Assembly (NCBI GenBank): GCA_015680865.1
Contig: JADAKE010000013.1
Span: 1 to 64,000 of the forward strand
DNA: 64,000 nucleotides
Reading direction: 5' to 3'
Origin: Enterococcus lacertideformus
Lineage (GTDB): Bacteria; Bacillota; Bacilli; Lactobacillales; Enterococcaceae
Below are positions 17,277 to 26,687 of this stretch, one piece after another (within the stretch, counting starts at the first letter, position 1; each line of letters begins with the position of its first letter). Position numbers and translations under genes: made by a program. The notes beneath the pieces were generated by a model. It searched no databases. It was not told the DNA's origin and was given only the letters and a program-made list of their open reading frames with translations.

Positions 17277-18224
17277 ATAACAGAAAAAATAATTTACTTA
17301 GATAGAAAATTTAGAGCTACATTTATAGACCAAATGAAGCAATTGGCACCAAATTATCGCATAAAAACTGAACTAGAGGTAGCTGATTTACCAAATGTAG
17401 AAATTAGTTTGGGGTGGGATCGTAAATACGAAAAGGCTTTGTTAGCTTCTGATCATTTAAAATGGGTTCATTCTATTTCTGCTGGTGTCGATACTTTGCC
17501 TTTAAAAACCTTTGCTAAAAAAGGCATCCTACTTTCAAATGGGAGTGGCATCCATAGCGAGTCAATCACTGAGCATATTATGGGGATTATTTTAGGATAC
17601 TCTAGAGGTTTATTTCAAGCGCAAAAAGCGCAATTGAATAAAAAATGGCTGGGGACTAGCGTTCATTATCAAGCCGTAGAAAAACAAAATTTGTTAATTA
17701 TCGGTACGGGCCAAATCGGTAAAATGGTTGCAAAAAAAGCGAACTCCTTTGGAATGGCTTGTTACGGCATCAATACTACAGGGCATCCAGTAGACGGATT
17801 TAAGCAAACCTATCCATTGAAAGAAATAAAACAAGTAGTATCTGAGGTGGATATTATTGTCAATATCTTGCCGTTGACAGAGCAAACAAAAGGACTATTT
17901 GATGAGAAACTATTTGAAAAATTTTCTTCTCACACTTTATTTATTAATGTTGGACGAGGAGCTTCTGTACAAACCAATGATTTGATACAAGCATTAAATG
18001 AAGATAAATTAGCATTTGCTGCGTTAGATGTTTTTGAAGAAGAACCATTACCTGAAGAAAGTCCATTATGGGAAATGGATAAAGTCTTGATTACTTCGCA
18101 TATTGCGGGCTTAACCTCAGAATTTCAACATAAATTGATGGTGATTTTTTTGGAAAATCTGAAAAGTTATATAAAAAGTCAAAAACTTACAGTCAATGCT
18201 GTCGAATTAACAAAAGGTTATTGA
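17277..18224 (+). pseudogene. D-2-hydroxyacid dehydrogenase family protein, start codon apparently lost
   Basis: The fold is a complete D-isomer-specific 2-hydroxyacid dehydrogenase: IIGTGQIGKMVAK (NAD site), NVGRGASVQ (Arg), FEEEPLPEESPLW (Glu) and ITSHIAGL (catalytic His). Homology-like sequence extends upstream of the first ATG (17334) as TEKIIYLDRKFRATFIDQ to codon 17277, which is ATA where ATG is expected, ten bases after AAGGTGG. A single G-to-A change therefore seems to have removed the start. Use of the ATG at 17334 would drop the first strand of the substrate domain. The substrate is unknown. Confidence 0.75.
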
Positions 18225-18252
18225 AAATAGTAGAAATATATTTCATAACTTA

Positions 18253-18306
18253 AAAACGACTATCTAAATTAGAGGTTTCATCTAACTTTGGACAGTCGTT
18301 TTTTAG
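18253..18306 (+). terminator. Terminator between convergent genes
   Basis: AAAACGACT (18253-18261) pairs with AGTCGTTTT (18294-18302) followed by more T. It lies between the dehydrogenase and the convergent DUF1189 gene and can serve both. Confidence 0.75.
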
Positions 18307-18323
18307 TCTTGTGATATAAAAGG

Positions 18324-19127
18324 TTATCCCAGTTGGGTTTTAGGCCATCCTTTTACAGCTTGAGTAAAAATAAAAATTCCCGCAATAGCAATAAACGCAT
18401 TAGTATCAAAAGCTGGTAAGAAAATTATCAAAATTGTTGCGATGATGGTTGGTAACGAGATTGCATAGATCATTGTTTTTAAACAATCGAGAAAACTGGC
18501 TCTTGTAAAACGTAATCGCGCATAGATATAAGCAGCAAAATTGGCAAGAAGTAAAGTCACAACCAAATTCAAAAAGCTAGGATAAATTGAAATTAAGAAA
18601 GTGACTGCTTTGATCCAAAAGGGAAGTTTCGCTTTGCTTAATGTCGTACGTAACTGTTTTCCTGTTAAATTCTTCAAAGCATCATTTGAATAATCCAATT
18701 CGAATGGATTGTTACTTAATAGTGCAGTGGAACTTCCTGTGTTTGGAAAGGCAATTACGAGATTATTTTCCAGAAGTCCGACACTAAGAAAATTCCCAAC
18801 CATATCAGAAGAAATATCTTTTTCTGAACGTTTTCCCTGAGGATCAAAAGTAAAAATAATCGAGTTTGTTTGGTAAATAAACCCATCGGATTTTTTTGTT
18901 TGGATTTTACCATCTTTGATAGAAAAATCTGGAATTTTTGTGGCAATTTTTTGCCCATCTTCTTGGATATTTTTTAAAACCTGAAAGACTTGATAGGATA
19001 TAGGCAAGGCCATAATGATACTAAGAGCTAAAAGATAAAAAATTGTTTTAGCAAAGGGGGTGTTTTTAGCATTTTTTAGCTCTTTAAACTGTGTGAATGA
19101 GCTAATGATTAGTTGTTTTGTTGTCAT
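18324..19127 (-). CDS. DUF1189 family membrane protein
   Basis: About 267 residues. An amphipathic N-terminus (SFTQFKELKNAKNTPF) is followed by one membrane segment near 29-47, an extracytoplasmic region of about 110 residues, and three or four C-terminal membrane segments. This is the DUF1189 arrangement (maltodextrin-utilisation YvdJ-like). Function is unknown; the link to sugar uptake is by family name only. The ATG at 19127 is chosen because AAAAGGAG sits just before it. Confidence 0.8.
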   Translation of the reverse strand: MTTKQLIISSFTQFKELKNAKNTPFAKTIFYLLALSIIMALPISYQVFQVLKNIQEDGQKIATKIPDFSIKDGKIQTKKSDGFIYQTNSIIFTFDPQGKRSEKDISSDMVGNFLSVGLLENNLVIAFPNTGSSTALLSNNPFELDYSNDALKNLTGKQLRTTLSKAKLPFWIKAVTFLISIYPSFLNLVVTLLLANFAAYIYARLRFTRASFLDCLKTMIYAISLPTIIATILIIFLPAFDTNAFIAIAGIFIFTQAVKGWPKTQLG

Positions 19128-19362
19128 AATTACTCCTTTTACACATAATGTCATCATTAGCAATTCTAGCGAAGTATCAAGAGAAATACAAGAGATAAAA
19201 TAAAGTATGAACTGGATACTATCCCATAAGACAAGACAAGTGAACAATGATTGTATGCTAAGTTTGGATACTTAAAATTGTTTATTTTTTAAGAACAAAG
19301 ATGAAAAATAATTATAAATAAGGTATGATAGTTGAGAATGACGAGTAAGGTAGGCTGAAGTA

Positions 19363-19827
19363 ATGAATCTTTATTATCGAGTGAAACAATTTTTAGAAGC
19401 AAAGGGATATTGGGAAATTTTTATTTATCTTTTTTTTGGAGGCCTAGCGACAGTTGTGAATATTGTCAGCTTTGCGATAGCATTACAATTCTTTAAGTTA
19501 AGTATGCCGATTTCAAATACGATTTCTTGGATTTGTTCTGTCTTATTTGCGTTTGTGACGAATAAGTTATGGGTATTTCATTCTAAATCTCCTAATTTAA
19601 TGCATTTAATGATTGAATTCAGTAAATTTGTTTTTTACCGCATTCTTTCTTATGGAATGGATATGGGATCTATGCTTTTATTGATCCAAGTCATGCATAC
19701 GAATGATTATGTTGCAAAAATTATTACACAAATCATCGTGGTGATTGCTAACTATATTTTTAGTAAACTATTTATTTTCAAAGAAACAATTCTTATTGAA
19801 GAAGAAAACTTTAAAAAGCAAAAATAG
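19363..19827 (+). CDS. GtrA family membrane protein
   Basis: 154 residues with four membrane segments. The start [17 protein letters not shown] and the NKLWVFHSK and [11 protein letters not shown] blocks are the two repeated GtrA signatures. GtrA proteins are thought to move or assist movement of lipid-linked sugars, often for cell-wall polymer decoration. There is no partner glycosyltransferase nearby. Confidence 0.85.
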   Translation: MNLYYRVKQFLEAKGYWEIFIYLFFGGLATVVNIVSFAIALQFFKLSMPISNTISWICSVLFAFVTNKLWVFHSKSPNLMHLMIEFSKFVFYRILSYGMDMGSMLLLIQVMHTNDYVAKIITQIIVVIANYIFSKLFIFKETILIEEENFKKQK

Positions 19828-19913
19828 AGGTAGGCATAATTTTTGAAGAATTCCTTACTCTTTGTTACTCTAATGTAAAGACTATGAACAAACAGATCGA
19901 GGAGGAATTTTTT

Positions 19914-20522
19914 ATGACTTACACATTACCAGATTTACCTTATGCCTTTGATGCATTAGAACCATATATTGACGAGGAAACGATGCATTTGCATCATGAT
20001 AAACACCATAATACTTATGTTACAAATTTAAATGCAGCGATCGAAAAATATCCTGAATTAGGAGAAAAAACAGTAGAAGAATTGATTTCTGATATGGATG
20101 CGATTCCTACAGACATCAAAACAGCTGTGCGAAACAATGGTGGCGGACATGCCAATCACTCTTTTTTCTGGAAAATCATGGGTCCGAATGCAGGCGGAGA
20201 ACCTACAGGTGAAATCAAAGAAGCAATTGATAAAACTTTTGGTGATTTCACTAAATTTAAAGAAGAATTTAAAAAGGCTGCTGTTGGTCGATTTGGATCA
20301 GGCTGGGCTTGGTTAGTAATCGAAAACGGTAAATTAGCGATTACATCAACAGCTAACCAAGATTCTCCATTAATGGAAGGTAAAACACCAATTTTGGGAT
20401 TAGATGTATGGGAACATGCTTATTACTTAAAATATAAGAATGTACGTCCTGAATATATCGAAGCATTTTGGAATGTCATTAATTGGGATGAAGTAAACAA
20501 CCAATTTTCAGCTGTAAAATAA
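19914..20522 (+). CDS. sodA: Superoxide dismutase, Mn/Fe type
   Basis: 202 residues. The metal ligands are visible: His in MHLHHDKHH, His in GHANHSFFW, and the Asp and His of [14 protein letters not shown] and A-N-Q-D-S-P favour manganese. It converts superoxide to hydrogen peroxide in the cytoplasm. The ATG at 19914 is preferred over 19884 because GAGGAGG is placed right for it and the protein then begins [16 protein letters not shown] as usual. The gene is intact and stands alone. Confidence 0.95.
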   Translation: MTYTLPDLPYAFDALEPYIDEETMHLHHDKHHNTYVTNLNAAIEKYPELGEKTVEELISDMDAIPTDIKTAVRNNGGGHANHSFFWKIMGPNAGGEPTGEIKEAIDKTFGDFTKFKEEFKKAAVGRFGSGWAWLVIENGKLAITSTANQDSPLMEGKTPILGLDVWEHAYYLKYKNVRPEYIEAFWNVINWDEVNNQFSAVK

Positions 20523-20560
20523 ATATTTCTAGTTCTTCGAAAAAGAATGAAAAACAAAGC

Positions 20561-20589
20561 TTGCGAGCGTTTTCTAAATTCGGTATAAT
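20561..20589 (+). promoter_or_regulatory. Sigma-A promoter of the cold-shock gene
   Basis: TTGCGA (20561-20566), a 17-base spacer and TATAAT (20584-20589). The transcript begins with a small GCAAG/CTTGC hairpin near 20597-20610, ahead of a strong TTGGAGG. Confidence 0.8.
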
Positions 20590-20637
20590 ATTTATGCAAG
20601 GTTTCTTGCAAGAACTTTTTTTGGAGGCTATATATTT

Positions 20638-20838
20638 ATGGAACATGGAACAGTAAAATGGTTCAACAATGAAAAAGGATTTGGATTTATTACAGTAGAT
20701 GGTGGAGACGATGTATTTGTACATTTTTCAGCAATTCAAGGAGAAGGTTTCAAGAGCTTAGAAGAAGGTAAAGAAGTTGAATTTACAATTGTTGAAGGAG
20801 AACGTGGTCCTCAAGCTGCTGAAGTGAATAAATTATAA
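20638..20838 (+). CDS. Cold-shock protein (CspA family)
   Basis: 66 residues, a single OB-fold cold-shock domain with RNP1 (KGFGFI) and RNP2 (VFVHF). It binds single-stranded RNA and acts as an RNA chaperone. It has its own promoter and terminator, so it is a single-gene unit. Confidence 0.95.
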   Translation: MEHGTVKWFNNEKGFGFITVDGGDDVFVHFSAIQGEGFKSLEEGKEVEFTIVEGERGPQAAEVNKL

Positions 20839-20860
20839 TAACTTGTTGAAGAAAAATCCG

Positions 20861-20892
20861 AGAAGATGGAGTTACTCCATCTTCTTTTTTTG
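20861..20892 (+). terminator. Terminator of the cold-shock gene
   Basis: AGAAGATGGAG (20861-20871), loop TTA, CTCCATCTTCT (20875-20885), then a T run. Confidence 0.9.
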
Positions 20893-21042
20893 TGAAAAAA
20901 GGCAAAAACAACTTTATTTTATGGAATATTTATGTTTTTGAAAGCTTAACGATCATTTTAATTATAGGATGTATTAAATTTGATTACTTGAATGAGGTGA
21001 TAAGTGAGTCCTTCGTTTCCTTAACTAAAGATATCAGAGGAA

Positions 21043-22352
21043 TCAAGTATCAACCAAACTTTTGATGCGTTGGCTTAAAGCGTAGATTTGTTCACTGGAC
21101 ATATCAGTTGGAACTACTAAACAAGGAATTTTTTTTTTCATAAGATACGACTTTTAATGGCGTGTCAGTTGTACGGATGATCAGATCTGGTTCAAATAAA
21201 AGATCGTTAGTAAATAATACATTTAGATAAACTCTTAATTGTTCTTGCAACTTACTCATACTTAATTCAATACTCAATCGGAAATCGCTTTCGAACTTTA
21301 TTTTTATTTCTTTATCAAAAAAGTGGGAGAAGCAATGATCATAAACACCTCAATCAAATGCCGTGTTTGAATCCAAGTTAACTTTTGGTTCTGTTTTTTT
21401 AATTGATTCGATAGTTGAGTAATTTCTTGATGAAAAGAGGGATAGCTTTTTTCTAAAAAAATCATAAAATCACATTTAACTGTCGAAAATCGGGGAAATA
21501 AAAGACCACTCATTCCATTAGCGAATATCGTACTATTCAATAATTTATTCTTTAAGTTGATTTGTGAAGACTTAAAGCCAGTCGCATAAATATAGCTATA
21601 AAAGCTATTTTGAAATTGCTTGATAGCAGTTGCTTTTTTTAAATGGATTTTTACTGCTTTTTCTAAATGGTTTTCTTTTAAATAAAAGGTAGAACGAGTT
21701 TGTAACCAAAGAAATAAAAACTTCATTTCTGAAAGGTCTATGTCAGCTTTCTCACCTATTCTTTTTAATTTTCCAGTAATTTCTTTAAAATTTTTCCACA
21801 AATCATCTGTGAAATCAGGTAAATTTGCTTGCTTGTATTTCCTTGCTCTGATCTTAATAGAGTAATTGCGAGGATATAACACCATTCAACCATTTTTATT
21901 TTATGTGGTTTTTGCTTAGTAAGCTGAAAAGCGTATTCAATTCCTGAAAAAACTTTGTGAAAGTTAATTGAAGAGAAGGGCCAAGTCACTCCTTGATAAC
22001 TTTGCCATAAAATCAAATAAAGTAGATAACGAACTTGTAATTCATTTACTTTTATATAGACTAGCCCTTTTGAGGTTTTTATTTGTAGCTGATAGTTTTC
22101 CAGTAATTGGTTGACTCGAGTAATATGTCTTCTTAAAGAAGGAATACTTATATCGCATTTTACTGAAAATTTAATTAAATCAATTTTAGGATAAAGACAT
22201 ATTTCTTTGATCAATTGAAAAGTCGCAGAACAATCTAATATTTTTAATACTAAGTGCTGATAATCAATCATTGTACCCGAAAAAAGATATCCTTTTGGCT
22301 CTTTTGAAACAGTATCACTGGATAATCTTTTGATCGTTTCGCAATAATTCAA
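21043..22352 (-). pseudogene. Mga-like transcriptional regulator, multiply frameshifted and 5'-truncated
   Basis: Joining three frames gives an Mga/AtxA-type regulator: a helix-turn-helix part (FSVKCDISIPSLRRHITRVN), the alpha-helical PRD-like middle, and a C-terminal EIIB-like part (LFEPDLIIRTTDTPLKVVS, then PCLVVPTDMSSEQ). Breaks lie near 21838-21843, at 21317-21322 (one base missing from an A/T run) and at 21129-21138 (one base too many in a run of ten). The first 60 or so residues expected of Mga regulators are missing at the 22350 end. This is a decayed gene. Confidence 0.75.
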
Positions 22353-22557
22353 AGTAGAACGTTTATCACTATTAGTAGATTTGGAAAGTTCATCAGGAGT
22401 TATGTTTCCTGAATTTGCTCAATTTTTTAAAAATCCTAAAGTAGTAAAGTATGGATTTTTTGCACGACATGATCGTTTTAGAATGCGAATAGATGATGCA
22501 GAACATTTTTTATCTGGATTAATTAATTACTTGAAGTATTTCAAAGAAGAGGAGTGA
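22348..22557 (+). pseudogene. 3' remnant of an unrecognised gene
   Basis: The frame is open from a TAA at 22345 to a TGA at 22555 with no plausible start. It encodes about 69 residues including GVMFPEFAQFFKNPKVV and RMRIDDAEHFLSGLINYL. This looks like a conserved protein end, but I do not recognise the family. It abuts the truncated 5' end of the Mga-like pseudogene on the other strand, so one deletion probably removed the beginnings of both. Confidence 0.5.
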
Positions 22558-22562
22558 GAGAA

Positions 22563-22799
22563 ATGGATGGTTATATTCGTTTTGTCGCCTTAGCGTTAAT
22601 TGGACTTTCTTATTTAGGATTTCGATTAAAAAAGAAAAGAGACCATCAAATAACTGCTTTAGAAAATGATTGGAGCCCGTACCAAAAAAATGAAGATGGT
22701 TTGTATCCTTGGGAAGTTGATCAAGATGATTCACCAAAGAGAATTGCACAAACAGCGACAAGATATGTCAATCAAGCCAGACCAAGACGTGGTAAGTGA
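22563..22799 (+). CDS. Small membrane protein, unknown function
   Basis: 78 residues: an N-terminal membrane segment (YIRFVALALIGLSYLGF), then KKKR and a soluble acidic tail ending in a basic ARPRRGK. It starts six bases after the previous frame's stop with GAAGAGGAG upstream, and sits between a gene remnant and a Mur-ligase-like pseudogene with which it presumably formed an operon. The reading frame looks intact. I do not recognise it. Confidence 0.6.
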   Translation: MDGYIRFVALALIGLSYLGFRLKKKRDHQITALENDWSPYQKNEDGLYPWEVDQDDSPKRIAQTATRYVNQARPRRGK

Positions 22800-24289
22800 A
22801 TAGCAAAGTAGGTGGGGGCAAAAAGTTGTGGAAGATACAAAGTTTACTAGCAGGCATTGAGGGGAAATATTTGAATAATGATAATCATTTTGATCAAAAA
22901 CTCGATAATTTTGAATATTTTTCTGGACACTTAAATCAACCGTATTCGTCTGTATTTCACTTGAGAGAAGAAGTTATGTCAATCAAAAGAAAATTGTGTG
23001 GCGTGCTGGAAATGATAAAATCAAGTGGGAGAAAATGAATTTGGTTTAATTGTTACTGAAAGACCTAGATCCAAGCGTCACTATGCCACAGTTTATTGTA
23101 AAAAATAGTTGGGGATTTCTATTACAGGTCTTAGAAAAATTAAGAAGTAGCTACAAAAAATCAGTGATCGCAATTACTAATTCAGCTGGAAAAACATCAA
23201 CTCGAATGACGATTTCTCATCTACTTCAAGAAGCAAAGGTATTGGAAAATAGAGGGAAAGATAATATTCGTTTTGCTATTCTTTGTATCTAAGCAAGTTT
23301 ATATATGAACCAGATATTTTAAATTTGGAAGTGTCAGTCAACGCATTGAACACGCGTGATACAGGAACCACGGCACATTTGATTCAACCAGTGCAATCAT
23401 GATCTCGATAAGAGAAGCACACCTTAGCTCTTTAAAAGATACCATTGGCGTTGCACGGCATAAAGCCAAAATATTTGAAGGTATAAAAACAAATGGAACT
23501 GCAATTATTGATACCGACATCGGAGAAAAAGAGTTGAAAAAACTAATGTCTGTTGCACGAAAAAGAACATCTGAAATTCTTACTTATTCATTATATGATC
23601 AAACAAAAGATGTCTTCATTTCCCAAACAAAAAAAGAGATTGTTGTGAAGTTCGATTTTCATTTTTAGGCCAAATCTTAACGATGAATTTAACGGTGGCT
23701 TCGTCAGCTGTGATTTCTGATGCTTTAGCTGTTTTCTTGACTATCTGGAAACTCAAGGAAGAAATGGCTTCTTCTTTAGAAGCGTTGGAGATATTTAAAT
23801 CATTGTCAAAAATATTAGATAAGACCTATTATTCTTCTACTAATGGTACTAGTAATGGTACTAGTTTTACCTTTACCGATGATACATACAAGGCTTCTTT
23901 GCCGGATATGAAAAATGTGATTGATTATTTTGACAAAATACAACCCTTTTATAAAGGAGCGAGTATTTTAATACTTGGTTAAATTGCTGATTTAGGAGAG
24001 GCAGCAAAAGAGATCCATGAATCATTGAAAGAACTGATGGAGCGATCCTCTCCTGATTACATTTTAGGATATGGTGAATATTTTAAAGAGATATTGAATG
24101 AAGAAAAAATCATTCATAGAAATTTCCACTGCTTTGTTACTTTGCAAGTGTTGAGTGGGTCACTTAGAAAAAGTGTTAACCGAAGATAGCTTAATATTAG
24201 CTAAGGGGTCTATAACAGGAAGCGATTTTCACTATATTGACCGTTATATTCGTGAGATTGCGAATAAAAATAGTTTGAAAGCAGTTTAG
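22796..24289 (+). pseudogene. Mur-ligase-like (UDP-MurNAc peptide synthase/CapB-like) protein, heavily decayed
   Basis: Fragments in several frames line up as one amide ligase: a P-loop-like ITNSAGKTSTRMT (normally G-S-A-G-K-T), EPDILNLEVSVNAL, SIREAHLSSLKDTIGVARHKAKIFE (the Mur-type E-H-L-x-x-L region), the central domain, and SITGSDFHYIDRYIREIA at the end. There are at least four frame breaks or stops (near 23040, 23285, 23670 and 23980-24130) and a 12-bp tandem duplication at 23841-23864. A working protein is not possible. The original substrate cannot be told. Confidence 0.65.
23841..23864. repeat. 12-bp tandem duplication in the Mur-ligase pseudogene
   Basis: TAATGGTACTAG is present twice in direct succession and adds four codons without changing the frame. 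Confidence 0.9.
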
Positions 24290-24294
24290 GGAAT

Positions 24295-24340
24295 GGGACA
24301 AACATCTATGAAGGCTATGAGTCTCAGGATGTTTGTCTCA
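24295..24340 (+). terminator. Hairpin ending the decayed region
   Basis: GACAAACATC (24297-24306) pairs with GATGTTTGTC (24328-24337). The T run is weak. Confidence 0.55.
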
Positions 24341-24673
24341 ACTTTGGCTTGTATAGTAAAAAGTGACAACATCTATTTACTGATATCATTTCTTTTTTAT
24401 GAAAAAGCTAAAACTTTGATTATTCATTGGAAATGAAGTAGATAATATGGGTTATTTTATCTAATAAAAAGAAAAGCTTTTTAAAATCCATAGATTCATG
24501 CTTTTCTCTTAAATGATGCTATGGTATGATAGTTAAGAATTTTAAGAAAATTACATATAAATTAGTACCATTCATACCTATTTTTTAAACTTTTTTATGA
24601 TTGAATAGGTAAATTGCTGAATTATTAGTTGTATGAGAAAATATTTTAAGAAAATGTAAGATAGAGGTGCTTT
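24341..24673. other. Upstream region of the LCP gene
   Basis: There is no gene. AGAAAAGC/GCTTTTCT (near 24471-24508) forms a hairpin, and TATGAT near 24524 is a candidate -10 for the LCP gene about 150 bases downstream. Confidence 0.4.
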
Positions 24674-25867
24674 ATGAAGCGGTGGCAAAAAGTTGTAATA
24701 GCTTTATTGGGGGTTCTCGTTATTTTTATCAGTGGAATCTCAGAGTATGGGATCAAGCTTATGGGCGAAGCGAACAAAACTGTCAATCATATATCTAAAG
24801 AATCAAAACGATTATCATCAAAACGTTCGGAAAAAGTGAGTATTGATGACAAAGAACCATTTTCGGTTTTATTATTAGGATTAGATACTGGTGGTTTAGG
24901 TAGAACAGAACAAGGAAGATCAGATACTATGATGGTAGTGACAGTCAATCCACAACAAAAAAAATCCACCATCATTAGTTTAGATCGTGACATTTATACA
25001 AATATTGTGGGCTATGGTACCGTGGATAAATTAAACCATGCCTATGCTTTTGGTGGTGTCGAAATGGCGATGGATTCAATTGAACAACTTTTAGACATTC
25101 CAATTGATCATTATGTAACAATCAATTTAGATGGAATGGAAGATTTAATTAATGCAGTAGGGGGGATCGAAGTTAACAATAAAATCGATTTTACTCTTAA
25201 TGGTATCCATGTACCTGTAGGTAAACAAGTACTAGATGGGGAAAAAGGCTTAGCATATTCTAGAATGCGTCATGAAGACCCACAAGGAGATATCGGACGA
25301 CAAGCACGACAACGAGAAGTAGTGACTAAAATCGTCAATAAAGTTTTGAGTTTAGATGGCGTAAGCAATTATCGAAAGATTTTAAAAGCTGTTGAAAAAA
25401 ATGTCACCACTGATTTGAATTGGGATGATATGTTAGATGTTGCTACAAATTATACATCTGCTTTTGAAACCATCAAACAAGATCAATTAAAAGGAAAAGA
25501 TGCGACTATTAATAGTATCTATTATCAGATTTTAGGAAAGAATTATTTATTAAGTATCCAAAATGAGTTGAAAAAACAATTAAATATGAAGACAAGTAAA
25601 ACACTTCCAAATCTCAATAATGAAAATGCCTCAATCATGTTTTATGATGATTCGGAATCAAGTGAAGGCGCAACTGAGACTAATGTAAATAATAATGATT
25701 CAACTTATTCTAGTTATTCACAAGAAACGGGTCAATATGATTATTCTAATCAAGTGAATACACCAAATTATGATCAAGGATATAACCAAGATAATACACA
25801 AACCTCTGAACAAATTTCTCAACAAGAAACTTATAATCAAAACTACAATTATGGAAATGGTTATTAA
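24674..25867 (+). CDS. LytR-CpsA-Psr (LCP) family cell-wall polymer ligase
   Basis: 397 residues: an N-terminal membrane anchor near 5-25 and the LCP domain from about residue 55, with LLLGLDTGG, RSDTMMVV (Arg and Asp), SLDRDIYTNI, GVEMAMDSIEQLLDI and RMRHEDPQGDIGRQARQREV (the conserved R-x-R-H pattern). LCP enzymes move teichoic acids or polysaccharides from lipid carriers to peptidoglycan. The last 70 residues are a Gln/Asn/Tyr/Ser-rich tail with no recognised domain. It could attach the 1-8.8 kb polysaccharide, but that is inference. Confidence 0.9.
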   Translation: MKRWQKVVIALLGVLVIFISGISEYGIKLMGEANKTVNHISKESKRLSSKRSEKVSIDDKEPFSVLLLGLDTGGLGRTEQGRSDTMMVVTVNPQQKKSTIISLDRDIYTNIVGYGTVDKLNHAYAFGGVEMAMDSIEQLLDIPIDHYVTINLDGMEDLINAVGGIEVNNKIDFTLNGIHVPVGKQVLDGEKGLAYSRMRHEDPQGDIGRQARQREVVTKIVNKVLSLDGVSNYRKILKAVEKNVTTDLNWDDMLDVATNYTSAFETIKQDQLKGKDATINSIYYQILGKNYLLSIQNELKKQLNMKTSKTLPNLNNENASIMFYDDSESSEGATETNVNNNDSTYSSYSQETGQYDYSNQVNTPNYDQGYNQDNTQTSEQISQQETYNQNYNYGNGY

Positions 25868-25869
25868 TC

Positions 25870-25936
25870 AAAAGAATGTAGGACGAACGTCTATGAGGAT
25901 CATGACCCTTATGGACATTCGTCCTACATTCTTTAT
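25870..25936 (+). terminator. Strong bidirectional terminator
   Basis: AAAGAATGTAGGACGAA (25871-25887) pairs with its 17-base complement at 25918-25934, between convergent LCP and tspO genes. Confidence 0.9.
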
Positions 25937-25947
25937 GTTGTATTTAG

Positions 25948-26419
25948 TTAATTCAGAAAGTAAATGGAATAATTAAGGATGGTCGCAAATAAAACCCAAA
26001 GGTAGTAAGGAATCAGCATCCACATAACTAAACGATAAATGTAGCCAAAGATTGTAAAGGAAGATCGTTAAAACGATAGATAATAACGTAATATCGACAG
26101 CCGCCACAAAATTATTTCTCACATTGAAAAACAATGCAGACAAAAGAAAATTGCAGATAAATTGGATAAAAAATAGCATGATTAGTCTCCTTTTGATCCT
26201 TCGGTTTTTCATTGTTAATAATAAATATAACGAGATTCCCATTAAAACATACAACAACGTCCACATCGGTCCAAATAGCCAACTAGGAGGTGCGAATGGG
26301 GGAAGTTCAAGCGAGTAATAATAACTACCTGGATCACCACTCATCATCCCCGATATGAACCCTAAAGCAACGATGCCAATCGTACCAACCCAAAAACGAT
26401 AATCTTTCAGTATAGCCAT
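25948..26419 (-). pseudogene. TspO/MBR family membrane protein, frameshifted near its C-terminus
   Basis: Five membrane segments with the TspO motifs PGSYYYSLELPPFAPPSWLFGPMWTLLYVLMG and LFFNVRN, read in short blocks. After LYNLW the frame is lost near 26035. The shifted frame restores RLVMWMLIPYYLWVLFATI and LNYSIYFLN to a stop at 25948-25950, the normal TspO ending. TspO proteins bind porphyrins and cholesterol-like ligands; their role in enterococci is unclear. The lesion removes the fifth membrane helix. Confidence 0.8.
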
Positions 26420-26627
26420 ACTCTTTAACTCCTTTCTATAATTTTTAGTGTACCATGAACACTTTGAACATACTTGGATTTAGTTTTGTTCTTAAGTTCA
26501 TTGTTATTTTTAATAATGTTTATTTTATTGTATAAAGTTATGTTGCAATACCAAAAATTGTTAGAATAGGTTATGAGCAATATTAAATAACGTTAATTTT
26601 ATTTTATTTTATTTGATAATATAATAA

Positions 26628-26642
26628 ATGTAATCGATTACA
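26628..26642 (+). promoter_or_regulatory. Catabolite-responsive element (cre) upstream of the chitinase
   Basis: ATGTAATCGATTACA matches the CcpA consensus WTGNAANCGNWNNCW at every defined base and contains a 14-bp palindrome. It directly follows a TATAAT at 26620-26625, so bound CcpA would block transcription of the chitinase/LPMO pair when preferred sugars are present. Confidence 0.75.
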
Positions 26643-26687
26643 CATATATTTATAAAAAATGGTTTTATTAAGAGAGGAGAAATCAAA

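Noticed and set aside
21043..24289. Prophage or integrative element
   Set aside because: No integrase, attachment repeats or phage genes were seen; the contents fit decayed chromosomal genes.
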